A DNA stretch of 64,000 nucleotides from CAWHHZ01 sp963829355 (GTDB lineage: Bacteria > Acidobacteriota > Thermoanaerobaculia > Gp7-AA8 > JAHWKK01), in NCBI GenBank assembly GCA_963829355.1, contig CAWHHZ010000004.1, positions 227,322 to 291,321 of the forward strand. Direction: 5' to 3'. Of the stretch, positions 53,093 to 61,002 are shown one piece after another. The notes beneath the pieces were generated by a model. That model worked only from the letters and a program-made list of their open reading frames with translations, was not told the DNA's origin and made no database searches. Position 1 is the first letter of the stretch; each line of letters begins with the position of its first letter. A program made the translations under genes and the position numbers.

Positions 53093-53520
53093 GACCGCTC
53101 CTTCCTCTTCTCCTCGATCAGACGCGCCAGCTCATCGAGAGTTTCCTCATCCTCTGCCGAGATCATGTCGACGAATTGGCTCATCGTCGGTGTCGCGAGC
53201 TGGGTCATCAGTCCACGCAGGACGTTCGATGTCGCCTGTTTCAGGAACTCGTCGCGTGTGCAGGCTGGCGAGTAGACGTTCGCCGCTCCCGCCCCCTTCT
53301 GCTTTCGAAGCAACCCCTTTTCAGCCAGCCGGCCCATCACAGTCATGACGGTCGTATAGGCCAGCTCACGTTTTTTGGAGAGTTTCCCGTGAACTTCCTT
53401 CACCGTGACCTGCTCTTGTTCCCACGCCTGTTCCATCACGGCCGACTCCAACTCACCGAGGAACGTGCGAAGTCCACGCTGCCGTGGGCTGAAGGTGAGT
53501 GGGATCCGCATCTTTCTCAT
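53089..53520 (-). CDS. BlaI/MecI-family transcriptional repressor
   Basis: A 143-residue winged-helix repressor. FLGELESAVMEQAWEQEQVTV, then ELAYTTVMTVMGRLAEKGLL with the recognition helix, is diagnostic. The C-terminal dimerisation helix TLDELARLIEEKRKE is present. The start at 53520 (MRKMRIP) is chosen; an ATG at 53511 is also possible. It is coupled to the M56 protease, and its own promoter region carries a TACTACA-N3-TGTAGTA box at 53609-53625. The divergent molybdenum hydroxylase genes share that gap, so the repressor probably controls both directions. Confidence 0.9.
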   Translation of the reverse strand: MRKMRIPLTFSPRQRGLRTFLGELESAVMEQAWEQEQVTVKEVHGKLSKKRELAYTTVMTVMGRLAEKGLLRKQKGAGAANVYSPACTRDEFLKQATSNVLRGLMTQLATPTMSQFVDMISAEDEETLDELARLIEEKRKERS

Positions 53521-53608
53521 TGTTCGTTGATTATAGGCGCACGCCTGATGCGGCGGCGCGGCGAAATCATCTCGATCTCGATTTTGACATGGCTGTGACA
53601 TTCGGTAG

Positions 53609-53625
53609 TACTACAGTGTGTAGTA
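53609..53625. promoter_or_regulatory. BlaI-type operator TACTACA-N3-TGTAGTA
   Basis: Perfect 7-bp arms TACTACA and TGTAGTA with spacer GTG, between the BlaI gene (start 53520) and the divergent oxidoreductase small subunit (start 53649). It matches the TACTACA...TGTAGTA operator known for BlaI and MecI. It also overlaps a likely promoter for the small subunit. Confidence 0.78.
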
Positions 53626-53648
53626 TTAGTGAGGACGAGGAGATTCCG

Positions 53649-54116
53649 ATGGCGAAGATCATGTTGAGAGTCAACGGTAAACGCAGGGAGATCCAGGCTT
53701 CGACCGAGGAGCCGCTCCTGTGGGTGTTGCGCGACCGGCTCGGCCTGAAGGGAACCAAGTACGGGTGCGGTCTCGGCGTGTGCGGATCATGCACGGTGCA
53801 CGTCGACGGCTCGGCCGAACGTTCCTGCGTGACACCGGTCGGAGACGCTGCGGGCCGGAACGTGACGACGATCGAAGGGATCGGGGAGCCCGAGAGACTT
53901 CATCCGCTCCAGCAGTCCTGGCTCGACGAGGACGTCTCGCAGTGCGGCTACTGCCAGCCGGGTCAGATCATGACGGCCGCGGCACTGCTGAATGGCGATT
54001 CTCCTCCGAGCGAGGAACAGGTGGAGAGCGCGATGTCCGAGATCGTCTGCCGCTGCGGAACGTATCTCAGAATTCGCCGGGCAATCGCTCGAGTCGCGAA
54101 GAGGGGTGCTCGATGA
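53649..54116 (+). CDS. Xanthine-oxidase-family oxidoreductase, [2Fe-2S] small subunit
   Basis: A 155-residue electron-transfer subunit. The first [2Fe-2S] cluster motif is KYGCGLGVCGSCTVHVDG with a fourth cysteine in ERSCVTPV. The second is SQCGYCQPGQI with VCRCGTYLRIR. This is the standard layout of isoquinoline 1-oxidoreductase alpha and aldehyde oxidoreductase small subunits. The start at 53649 (MAKIMLRVNG) follows a GAGGACGAGGAG stretch. It overlaps the large-subunit start by four bases. No FAD subunit is present, so electrons probably go to another acceptor, for example a cytochrome. Confidence 0.94.
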   Translation: MAKIMLRVNGKRREIQASTEEPLLWVLRDRLGLKGTKYGCGLGVCGSCTVHVDGSAERSCVTPVGDAAGRNVTTIEGIGEPERLHPLQQSWLDEDVSQCGYCQPGQIMTAAALLNGDSPPSEEQVESAMSEIVCRCGTYLRIRRAIARVAKRGAR

Positions 54117-56332
54117 GCTGCTTCCTTCTCAACCGCCGCGACTTCATGCGTCTCGGGCTCTCTGCCGGGGCGGGCCTCTATCTCGGCGTGTCGTCTCCTC
54201 TGCGTGGCGAGGACGTCGCGGGGGCTGTCCTCCAGCCCAGCGCTTTCCTCGCTCTCGATGAAGAGGGGTGGCTTACGATCTGGGTCTCGCGTCAGGAGAT
54301 GGGTCAGGGGGCTCGCACCGTCATTCCGATGATGATCGCCGATGAGATGGACGCCGACTGGTCGAAGGTTCGGCTGATCCAGGCTCCGCTCGATCAAGAG
54401 AAATATGGACCGCAGAGAACCGGCGGAAGTCTTACGGTTCGTGAGCTCTGGATGCCGCTGCGGCAGGCAGGTGCGACGGCGCGGCAGATGCTGCTTCAGG
54501 TGGCGTCCAGTCGTGGGGCTGTTCCATTGAACGAGCTCGAGACTCGTGACGGTGTGGTCGTCAACAGACTGACGGGCGAACGTACGCCGTATGGCGATCT
54601 CGCTGCGGAGGCGGCGACGACCACCGTACCGCCGGAGACGGAGCTGCGACTCAAGTCCTCGGAGGAGTTCCGTCTGATCGGCCGTGATGTTGCCCGACTG
54701 GATGGCCCCGATATCGTTCGTGGAGAAGCCGTCTACGGTGCCGACGTCACGATGCCGGGCATGCTCTACGCCTCGTTCGAGCGGTGTCCGGTGATCGGTG
54801 GAAAGGTGAAGTCGTTCAATGATCGAGATGCGCGAAAGGTCCCGGGAGTCGTCGACGTCGTTCCGATCAGCGGGGAGATCTCCTGGATGACGCAGTGGGC
54901 GAACGGTGTCGCCGTGGTCGCCGAGTCGACCTGGGCAGCGATGCAGGGACGAGAGAAGCTCGAGATCGAGTGGGATGAGGGAGAGTGGTCGGGTCTCGAT
55001 ACCGAGGACGTAAGAAAATCGCTGGTGGAGGCGAGCAGGCAGGACGGGACAGTCACGAGAGACGATGGCGCGATCGGCGATGCATTCGCTCGTGAGGGAC
55101 TGACCGAGATCGAGGCGCTGTACGAAGCGCCGTACCTGTCTCATTCCCCACTCGAGCCGATGAACGCGACGGTGTCGGTGACGGAGAGCTCGTGCGAGAT
55201 CCACGCGCCGGTGCAGTTTCCATCGCTTGCGGGAGCCATCGCAGCGAAGATCACCGGACTGCCACCCGAGAAAATCCACGTTCAGCCGACGCTGCTCGGC
55301 GGAGGATTCGGTCGGCGCATTTATGCCGACTACGTCGGAGAAGCCGTGATGATCGCGCAGGCTGTGGGCAAACCCGTGCAGCTTCTGTGGACGCGCGTCG
55401 ACGACACACGACACGGGTTCTATCGACCGTGGAGCTTCCACCGCCTGACTGGCTCCGTAAACGACGCGGGTCGCGTGGAGGGCTGGCGGCACCGGATCGC
55501 CGGGCCGTCCCGCGATGCCGTCTCCGATCCGAACGTCGAGACCCCGGAGCGTTCCGAGGTGTACACCGCGGTCGAGATGCCGTACAGCGTCGATAACGTT
55601 CGTGTCGAGTTCACGCACCAGTACCTGCCTTTGCCGTGTGGCCCGTGGCGCGCTGTTTCGTATTCGCAGGGCGGATTCGTCATCGAGAGTTTCATCGATG
55701 AGCTGGCGATCGCGGCGGGAGCCGATCCCGTGGAGTTCCGGCTGAAACATCTCAATCTCGAGCCGTTCTCCAATCGCGACACGCTCGTCGAGCCCGCGCG
55801 GATGAAGAAGGTCCTCGAGATCGCCGCGAAGAGGTCGAAGTGGGGAAGTCGCAGGAAGGGGACGGGGCAGGGGCGTGGCGTCGCCATCACGACCGACCAC
55901 GGGAGTGTGGTCGCCCACATCGCCGACGTGACCTGCCGGGACGATGAGCTGGTCGTCGATCGATTCACCTCGGTGATCGACTGCGGCACGGCCGTCAATC
56001 CCGACATGGTGCGGGCGCAGGTCGAGGGAGCGATAGCCTTTGCCCTCTCGGCGACGTTGTGGGGTGAGATCACCCTGAAGGGCGGCAGAGTGCAGCAGTC
56101 GAGCTACGCCGACTACCCGGTCGTTACATACGGCACCATGCCGGAGGTGGACGTTTACATCGTACCGAGCACAGAGGCGCCGGGCGGCGTAGGCGAGCCA
56201 CCGCTGCCGGGAGTGGCGCCGGCGGTGGCGAATGCGGTCTACGACGCGACCGGGATCCGCGTGCGACGGCTGCCGATCGTGCCGTCACTGGGGCGGGAGA
56301 TTGCCGCGACACGAGCGAGAGCCGCTTCTTGA
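54113..56332 (+). CDS. Xanthine-oxidase-family oxidoreductase, molybdenum-binding large subunit
   Basis: A 739-residue molybdenum-cofactor subunit like isoquinoline 1-oxidoreductase beta. A Tat signal (NRRDFMRLGLSAGAGLYLG) suggests export to the periplasm. The molybdopterin motifs are VSRQEMGQGARTVIPMMIAD and PTLLGGGFGRRIYADY, and PLPCGPWRAV lies near the substrate channel. The catalytic glutamate motif is APGGVGEPPLPGVAP at the C-terminus. It starts in an ATGA overlap with the small subunit. The substrate is probably a heterocycle or aldehyde. A TolB-like gene follows in a TTGA overlap. Confidence 0.93.
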   Translation: MSCFLLNRRDFMRLGLSAGAGLYLGVSSPLRGEDVAGAVLQPSAFLALDEEGWLTIWVSRQEMGQGARTVIPMMIADEMDADWSKVRLIQAPLDQEKYGPQRTGGSLTVRELWMPLRQAGATARQMLLQVASSRGAVPLNELETRDGVVVNRLTGERTPYGDLAAEAATTTVPPETELRLKSSEEFRLIGRDVARLDGPDIVRGEAVYGADVTMPGMLYASFERCPVIGGKVKSFNDRDARKVPGVVDVVPISGEISWMTQWANGVAVVAESTWAAMQGREKLEIEWDEGEWSGLDTEDVRKSLVEASRQDGTVTRDDGAIGDAFAREGLTEIEALYEAPYLSHSPLEPMNATVSVTESSCEIHAPVQFPSLAGAIAAKITGLPPEKIHVQPTLLGGGFGRRIYADYVGEAVMIAQAVGKPVQLLWTRVDDTRHGFYRPWSFHRLTGSVNDAGRVEGWRHRIAGPSRDAVSDPNVETPERSEVYTAVEMPYSVDNVRVEFTHQYLPLPCGPWRAVSYSQGGFVIESFIDELAIAAGADPVEFRLKHLNLEPFSNRDTLVEPARMKKVLEIAAKRSKWGSRRKGTGQGRGVAITTDHGSVVAHIADVTCRDDELVVDRFTSVIDCGTAVNPDMVRAQVEGAIAFALSATLWGEITLKGGRVQQSSYADYPVVTYGTMPEVDVYIVPSTEAPGGVGEPPLPGVAPAVANAVYDATGIRVRRLPIVPSLGREIAATRARAAS

Positions 56333-57027
56333 GGATCTTCAGGCTCGTTGCTGTTGCGATGCTGTGGGTATTGGCGGGATGCTCCACGCAGCCATCCACC
56401 ACGGTGCTGAGCGGCGAGGATTCGGTCGGGACGAGTGATGCCGGAGTCGTCGTCACTGGCGTGACCACGAGTCTCGAATCCGTTCCCGAAAAGCTGACAC
56501 TTCCTCGATTCTCCTATCCCACCTGGATCGATGAAGATTCCGTCCTGTACGAGAGTCAGGTGACCGGAAACTGGGAGATCTGGTCGATGAGCCTCGACGG
56601 GTTGCAGGATGGTGGTGGTGATCTCCGGCAAGTCACCGACAACGATCATCTCGACCGGATGCCTGCGATGTCTCCTGACCGAAAATCAATCGTCTTCATC
56701 TCCGATCGTGACGGCGACTATGAGGTGCTTCGAATGAACAGCGACGGCTCGGGTGTCGAACAGCTCACGTTCAACGAGGTCCCCGAGATCCACCCGTACT
56801 GGTCGCCTGACGGCAGCGAGATCATCTACAACCGCCGGATCGGCAGTGAGCGACTCTACGAGATCCGGATGATGAACTCTGACGGCACGAACGATCGCTC
56901 GTTGCGTCGATGGACGGCCGGTCGAGGTCGAGCTGCAGGTGAATGGCGAGACCCGGAACGTGAAGTTGTCGTGCATCGCCGAAATGGCTGTGCGGCCCGA
57001 GTATCTTCGAGTCGCCGGCCGGGGTGA
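56329..57027 (+). pseudogene. TolB/PD40-type lipoprotein, apparently truncated
   Basis: Starts with TTG at 56329, overlapping the large-subunit stop (TTGA). The lipoprotein signal is LVAVAMLWVLAGC. Three PD40/WD40-like beta-propeller repeats follow, for example RQVTDNDHLDRMPAMSPDRK, SIVFISDRDGDYEVLRMNSD and EIHPYWSPDGSEIIYNRR. After SDGTNDRSLRR near 56915 the sequence becomes low-quality in this frame (WTAGRGRAAGEW...) while another frame carries different coding remnants. A normal member would contain six or seven repeats. The gene therefore appears truncated by a deletion or fusion. Confidence 0.65.
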
Positions 57028-57312
57028 GGCGGGGGCGAAGAGCGATCTCAAGGCGATCACTGCGCAGTCTCGCCGGCTCTCCGAAGCGTACGTCGGTGGC
57101 GACATCGGGGCGCTCGTGAACGTTTAGGCGACTGGAGATCGAGATCGACGGCGACCTGGCGTACGACTGGGGTTACTACGAGGGACGGGTTGGCGCAGAA
57201 CGGCGCGCCACTCGATCCGTTCCGCGGGATCTACACGATCGTCTGGACGCGCGGTAAGGACGGCATCTGGCGCATCGCCGTTGACATGTGGCACGGAATG
57301 CGTGAGGACTGA
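56930..57312 (+). pseudogene. SnoaL/DUF4440-type gene remnant
   Basis: Frame two carries NGETRNVKLSCIAEMAVRPE, then AITAQSRRLSEAYVGGDIGALVN, the start of a SnoaL/NTF2-fold domain, ending in TAG at 57125. Similarity resumes in frame three as LEIEIDGDLAYDWGYYEG and then in frame one as GAPLDPFRGIYTIVWTRG, KDGIWRIAVDMWHGMRED and a stop at 57312. Two frame changes and a missing segment of perhaps 40 residues are implied, because the metal- or ligand-binding middle part is absent. It is a decayed gene rather than a simple sequencing error. Confidence 0.7.
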
Positions 57313-57338
57313 GTCGACGGAGAGCTTGCCGGCATGTG

Positions 57339-58937
57339 TCACTCGAGCAGGGACTGCTTCGCGGCCCAGTCGGCGATGATCGAATAGCCTTCATCGCCGC
57401 GGCCGGTCTGGCGGTTGAGCGGAAGGTCGTTCGGGACCGACAGATTGTGGCCTGCTCCCGCGATGATCTCGATAGTGAGTGAGGTGTGTGGCGAGACGCA
57501 CTGTCTCATGCGCGCGGAGTTGGTGGCAGCGTCGACATGAATATCCCGTTCGCCGAAGATCGCGAGGATCGGTACGTCGATCATCCCGAGGGTCTGGCAG
57601 GGATCGAAGAGTCCATTCATATCGGACCATGCCCACTCGCTCTCGTCCGCGGTCGCCGGGCCGAGCAGGTAGTCAGGAGCTGCGACGGCGACGAGCTGCT
57701 CATGGAGCGACTTGTACCGATCCCACTGTTCGGATGATCCCCTCCACTTCCACATCACGTCGAGGTAGTTCTCCGCAAGCAGCAGAGTCTCGGCGTCGAA
57801 CCCATCCTGCCGCATCTCTTCGAGGCGGCTCCACGTCTCCTGAGCTGCGGGCGAGACGGCTGGAGGAACCAGTAGGACCAGAAAGTCGACGGCGCTCGAG
57901 TGTGCGGTCGCGAGGGGTCCGTACCACCCGCCACGGCTCATTGCGACGATACCGGTCCGGCTCGCGTCAATCCTCGGATGCTGCTCGAGCGCGGCAATCG
58001 CCGCAGTCGCGTCCCGCGCCGTCGTGGAGAAGTGGACGATCTGCTCGCCCTCAGACTCTCCGTATCCACGTTTGTCGTAGCTGAGAACCGCGAATCCCAT
58101 CGAAGCGAAGTTCCGGGCGTAGAAATCGAGATCGCTCCGGCTCTCCCAGGACGACCCGCCCAGCATGACGACAGCCGGAAGCTTCTCTCCCGGTGGCAGC
58201 AGCAGTGTTCCCTGCAGGAGGGAGCCGTTGGCACCTTCGAACGTCAATGGCTCAGAGGCGAGGACGACCCGGTCAGCACTTCGTTCGACACCCGAAGCAT
58301 CCATCTCGACGAGCGACACGATGTCGCCGTTCCCGTCGCGAACGAGCTTCAGCTCCGCTTCGGGAGATCGAGGGAAATAGAGACCTGAGCCGATGAAGAA
58401 GCTGTCACCACCGACCGGGATCATCGTGCGAATCCGGCCCGTGCGGGTTTCGCGGAAAACGAGCTCTCCCCACGGCCGCGCGCGAAGCTCGATCACGTCG
58501 AGAGGGGCACGCTCGTAGAACCCGGCCGCGCCGGCATAGTCGGCGGGGTCCACGGTCGCGATGTCGCGTGGCGAGCGCACGAGGTCGAACGTTCCCTCGT
58601 ACTTTCCCCACGTGATGGTCCCCGACCAGGCGTCCTCTGCGACTGTTCCTCGGAGCGAGATCGCGGCTCCTCCCGTACTCGTCCAGGATAAATCGAGGAC
58701 GGGCGGGCTCCAGTCGACAGTCTCGACGGCCACTCCATAGCTGCGCTGTGCAGGGGAGTCGAAGCGGGCGCTCAGGCCGTTATGGTCCGTCGAGACGTGA
58801 ACCCGCAGTGGAAGATCGCCGGCGTCGCCGAGCCACGCCCAGCCGATCCATGACCCCTCGAGAGGATGGGCGGGGACACTCGCGGCAGCGGCGCATGCGA
58901 AAAGGAGGGCAGACACGATTCTCAGTGATCTCAACAT
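57339..58937 (-). CDS. Secreted alpha/beta hydrolase with N-terminal beta domain
   Basis: A 532-residue exported protein with a Sec signal (SLRIVSALLFACAAAASVPAHP). Residues 25-240 are a beta-rich domain (SWTSTGGAAISLRGTVAEDAW, YEGTFDLVRS), and residues 245-532 are an alpha/beta hydrolase like dipeptidyl peptidase-type or acyl-peptide hydrolases. The oxyanion region is PAVVMLGGSSWESRSDL, the nucleophile motif is TGIVAMSRGGWYGPL (serine near 363), the acid is in AIFGERDIHVD, and the histidine is in AGAGHNLSVPND. The start at 58937 is preferred over an upstream in-frame ATG at 59261, which lies in the next gene. A TACGAA dyad lies 11 bases upstream. Confidence 0.88.
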   Translation of the reverse strand: MLRSLRIVSALLFACAAAASVPAHPLEGSWIGWAWLGDAGDLPLRVHVSTDHNGLSARFDSPAQRSYGVAVETVDWSPPVLDLSWTSTGGAAISLRGTVAEDAWSGTITWGKYEGTFDLVRSPRDIATVDPADYAGAAGFYERAPLDVIELRARPWGELVFRETRTGRIRTMIPVGGDSFFIGSGLYFPRSPEAELKLVRDGNGDIVSLVEMDASGVERSADRVVLASEPLTFEGANGSLLQGTLLLPPGEKLPAVVMLGGSSWESRSDLDFYARNFASMGFAVLSYDKRGYGESEGEQIVHFSTTARDATAAIAALEQHPRIDASRTGIVAMSRGGWYGPLATAHSSAVDFLVLLVPPAVSPAAQETWSRLEEMRQDGFDAETLLLAENYLDVMWKWRGSSEQWDRYKSLHEQLVAVAAPDYLLGPATADESEWAWSDMNGLFDPCQTLGMIDVPILAIFGERDIHVDAATNSARMRQCVSPHTSLTIEIIAGAGHNLSVPNDLPLNRQTGRGDEGYSIIADWAAKQSLLE

Positions 58938-58947
58938 GGTCCTATTA

Positions 58948-58963
58948 TACGAATAGATTCGTA
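58948..58963. promoter_or_regulatory. Dyad TACGAA-N4-TTCGTA, candidate operator
   Basis: Six-bp perfect arms with spacer TAGA, 11 bases upstream of the hydrolase start. It is the same core and the same spacing as the dyad in front of the TonB receptor at 7554-7569. Confidence 0.58.
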
Positions 58964-59011
58964 GATAGTTCCAAATACTACGACCGGTGATCCGTGGGTC
59001 TGTTGCACTCG

Positions 59012-59026
59012 TACTACAATGTAGTA
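59012..59026. promoter_or_regulatory. BlaI-type operator TACTACA-N1-TGTAGTA
   Basis: Perfect 7-bp arms with a single A between them, 31 bases upstream of the second BlaI gene. A half site TACTAC lies at 58977-58982. Autoregulation of the BlaI gene and its operon is the simplest reading. Confidence 0.8.
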
Positions 59027-59057
59027 TCATCGCCCTGATGAGGTCGATGGAGGACCA

Positions 59058-59450
59058 TTGAAGAACACATCCGAAGAGACTGACACGAATCTGAACGAAA
59101 CCGAGTTGATCCTGCTCAAGGTTCTCTGGCGCTCGGAAGAGCTGAGCGCGAGAGAGGTCCACGACGCGATCGCGGGAGCGACCGGGTGGGCCTACACGAC
59201 GACCCGGAGCGTGCTGGAGCGGATGGCGGCCAAGAGCCTCGTGCGAAAGACGTCCTCCCATGGACTCTATCTTTACGAGGCGGCGATCTCGCGGCCGCGC
59301 GGGCTCGCAGGCTTCATAAGGCGGTTCGCCACGAGATTGCTGAATGTCGAGCCGAGCGTGCTCGTGCCGATGTTCGTCGAAGGCGAGGGGCTGTCGGAGA
59401 AGGAGCTTCGCGAGCTTCGCAAGCTGGTGGAAGTCCGGGAGAAAAAATGA
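59058..59450 (+). CDS. BlaI/MecI-family transcriptional repressor (second copy)
   Basis: A 130-residue winged-helix repressor starting with TTG at 59058; GGAGG lies five bases upstream, so the TTG start is well supported. The DNA-binding region is NETELILLKVLWRSEELSAREV and GWAYTTTRSVLERMAAKSLV, followed by the dimerisation tail. It is only weakly similar to the BlaI at 53089, so it is not a recent duplicate. Its stop overlaps the start of the M56-M23 gene. A BlaI box is present upstream. Confidence 0.9.
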   Translation: MKNTSEETDTNLNETELILLKVLWRSEELSAREVHDAIAGATGWAYTTTRSVLERMAAKSLVRKTSSHGLYLYEAAISRPRGLAGFIRRFATRLLNVEPSVLVPMFVEGEGLSEKELRELRKLVEVREKK

Positions 59451-60856
59451 TGCGCTCGCTCGTTACGCAGCTTCCTCTGCTGCTTGCCATCTCGACCTTG
59501 CTGTTTCTCGTCGTGTGGTTCCTCTGCCGCCTTGCCGGTGACCGCGCTCCGCATCTCCGGCTGGTGCTCTGGGCGATCGTCCTCGCGAAGCTCGTCATTC
59601 CGCCGTCCGTCATGGCGATATGGACCGTTGAGTCGTCGTGGCTCGGCAGTCTCGAACCGCATCATCTCTATTCTGCGCCGGCCACGGCTGCGGCGTCCGG
59701 AGCAGAGAGTGTCGCAGGTCCCGTCGACGGCTCCGGGCTCGTCATCCAGTTCATCGCTGCAGTCTGGGTCGCAGGCGCGGTGATCTCGCTCGGACGTTGG
59801 CTGGTCGCACGCCGGCGCCAGTTGCAGCATGTTCGGAAGTCGGCCGTGGGCGCTGAACCGTCCACACTCGCCATACTTCGAGAATGGACGACTAGCCTGC
59901 AGATCAGGCGAGAGGTTCGGATTCTGGTGTCGCCTGATACGGCGATCGCGTTCACCGCCGGCGTCCTCCAGCCGACGATCTATCTTCCCGCGGAGGTCGA
60001 GGAGCGACTCCCGGTCGACGCGCTCGCCACGGTCGTCGCGCACGAGGTCGCCCACGTGAAGCGACTCGACGATCTGTGGCTCGCGATCGAGGCAGTCGTC
60101 AGATCGATCTACTTCTTCCACCCGGTCGTGTGGCTGACGACCGCACGTCTCCGCGAGGTGCGGGAACAGCTTGCCGACGAGCTCGTGATCGACTCGGGAC
60201 GGATCGATGGCCGTCTCTACGGCAATATCCTCCTCGATGCGGTCTCACTCCAACGCAGGTCGACGACGATGCCCGCTCTGGTGGAGTCATCGAGAGAGGC
60301 TCTCGAGCGTCGTCTCGTCCGTCTGGGAAGGTACCAGCGACCGCGCCACAAGCTGATTGGCGTGGCCTCGGGAATCGCCTTCGCAGCGCTGCTCCTGCCC
60401 GCGGGACTCGATGCTGCCCAGAGCAGCGTTCCCGGGGCCGTTCCGACTCTGCAGCATCCGCTGCCTGACGCTCGCGTCACTTCGCCCTTCGGTCCCCGGC
60501 GCGATCCCTTCTCGAATATTCAGTCGGTGCACAGCGGCGTCGACTTCGCAGCTGCACGTGACACACTCGTTCTCGCCGCCGCTCCCGGAAGGGTCATCAT
60601 CGCGACGGAACGGTACGAGCCGGCACCTGCTCAAGGAACCGTGGTCATCATCAGCCATGGCGGCGATCTCCGCACATTCAGCTCTCACCTCGGTGAGCTC
60701 CTGGTGAAAGAGGGCGAAATTGTCTCGGCGGGACAGCCGATCGCGCGAGTCGGCTCGAGTGGACGCGTCACGGGTCCGCACCTTCATTTCGAGGTCATCC
60801 AGGGATCGGATCCGGTCGACCCGCTGCCGCTGATCTCGAGCGGAGGCGGTGAATGA
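59447..60856 (+). CDS. M56 membrane peptidase fused to an M23 (LytM) domain
   Basis: A 469-residue protein with two domains. Residues 1-330 are BlaR1/MecR1-like: several transmembrane helices and the zinc motif VVAHEVAHVKRLDD (HExxH) at about residue 203, with a further ligand region around EQLADELVIDS. A transmembrane segment at about 305-322 (IGVASGIAFAALLLPAGLDA) leads to an M23 peptidoglycan endopeptidase domain at 345-465. The M23 metal ligands are visible in NIQSVHSGVDFAAARD and GPHLHFEVIQ. In BlaR1 the C-terminal domain is a penicillin sensor; here it is replaced by a cell-wall-binding or cutting domain. The gene is coupled to BlaI upstream. Confidence 0.87.
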   Translation: MMRSLVTQLPLLLAISTLLFLVVWFLCRLAGDRAPHLRLVLWAIVLAKLVIPPSVMAIWTVESSWLGSLEPHHLYSAPATAAASGAESVAGPVDGSGLVIQFIAAVWVAGAVISLGRWLVARRRQLQHVRKSAVGAEPSTLAILREWTTSLQIRREVRILVSPDTAIAFTAGVLQPTIYLPAEVEERLPVDALATVVAHEVAHVKRLDDLWLAIEAVVRSIYFFHPVVWLTTARLREVREQLADELVIDSGRIDGRLYGNILLDAVSLQRRSTTMPALVESSREALERRLVRLGRYQRPRHKLIGVASGIAFAALLLPAGLDAAQSSVPGAVPTLQHPLPDARVTSPFGPRRDPFSNIQSVHSGVDFAAARDTLVLAAAPGRVIIATERYEPAPAQGTVVIISHGGDLRTFSSHLGELLVKEGEIVSAGQPIARVGSSGRVTGPHLHFEVIQGSDPVDPLPLISSGGGE

Positions 60857-60954
60857 AAAACATTCTTCTGCTGCTCCTGACGTTCATTCCGGCTTTTGCG
60901 GTTGTCGTGGATCCAGCGCTGGGCATTGACCGAAGGAATCGAACCGCCCCCTGA
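60853..60954 (+). CDS. 33-residue signal-peptide-like small protein
   Basis: An ATG in the ATGA at the end of the M56-M23 gene opens a 33-codon frame: MKNILLLLLTFIPAFA, then VVVDPALGIDRRNRTAP. It looks like a Sec signal peptide with a short polar tail. It may be a true small secreted or membrane peptide coupled to the fusion gene, or the remnant of a truncated exported protein. No family is recognised. The esterase gene starts 48 bases downstream. Confidence 0.4.
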   Translation: MKNILLLLLTFIPAFAVVVDPALGIDRRNRTAP

Positions 60955-61002
60955 ACCGAGAGAGCCAGCCTGGATTGGCGAGCTGATGAGGTAACAGATG
61001 AA

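Noticed and set aside
53963..55918. Minus-strand frame of about 650 codons
   Set aside because: It lies antisense to the molybdenum hydroxylase genes, is arginine- and leucine-rich and has no recognisable domain.
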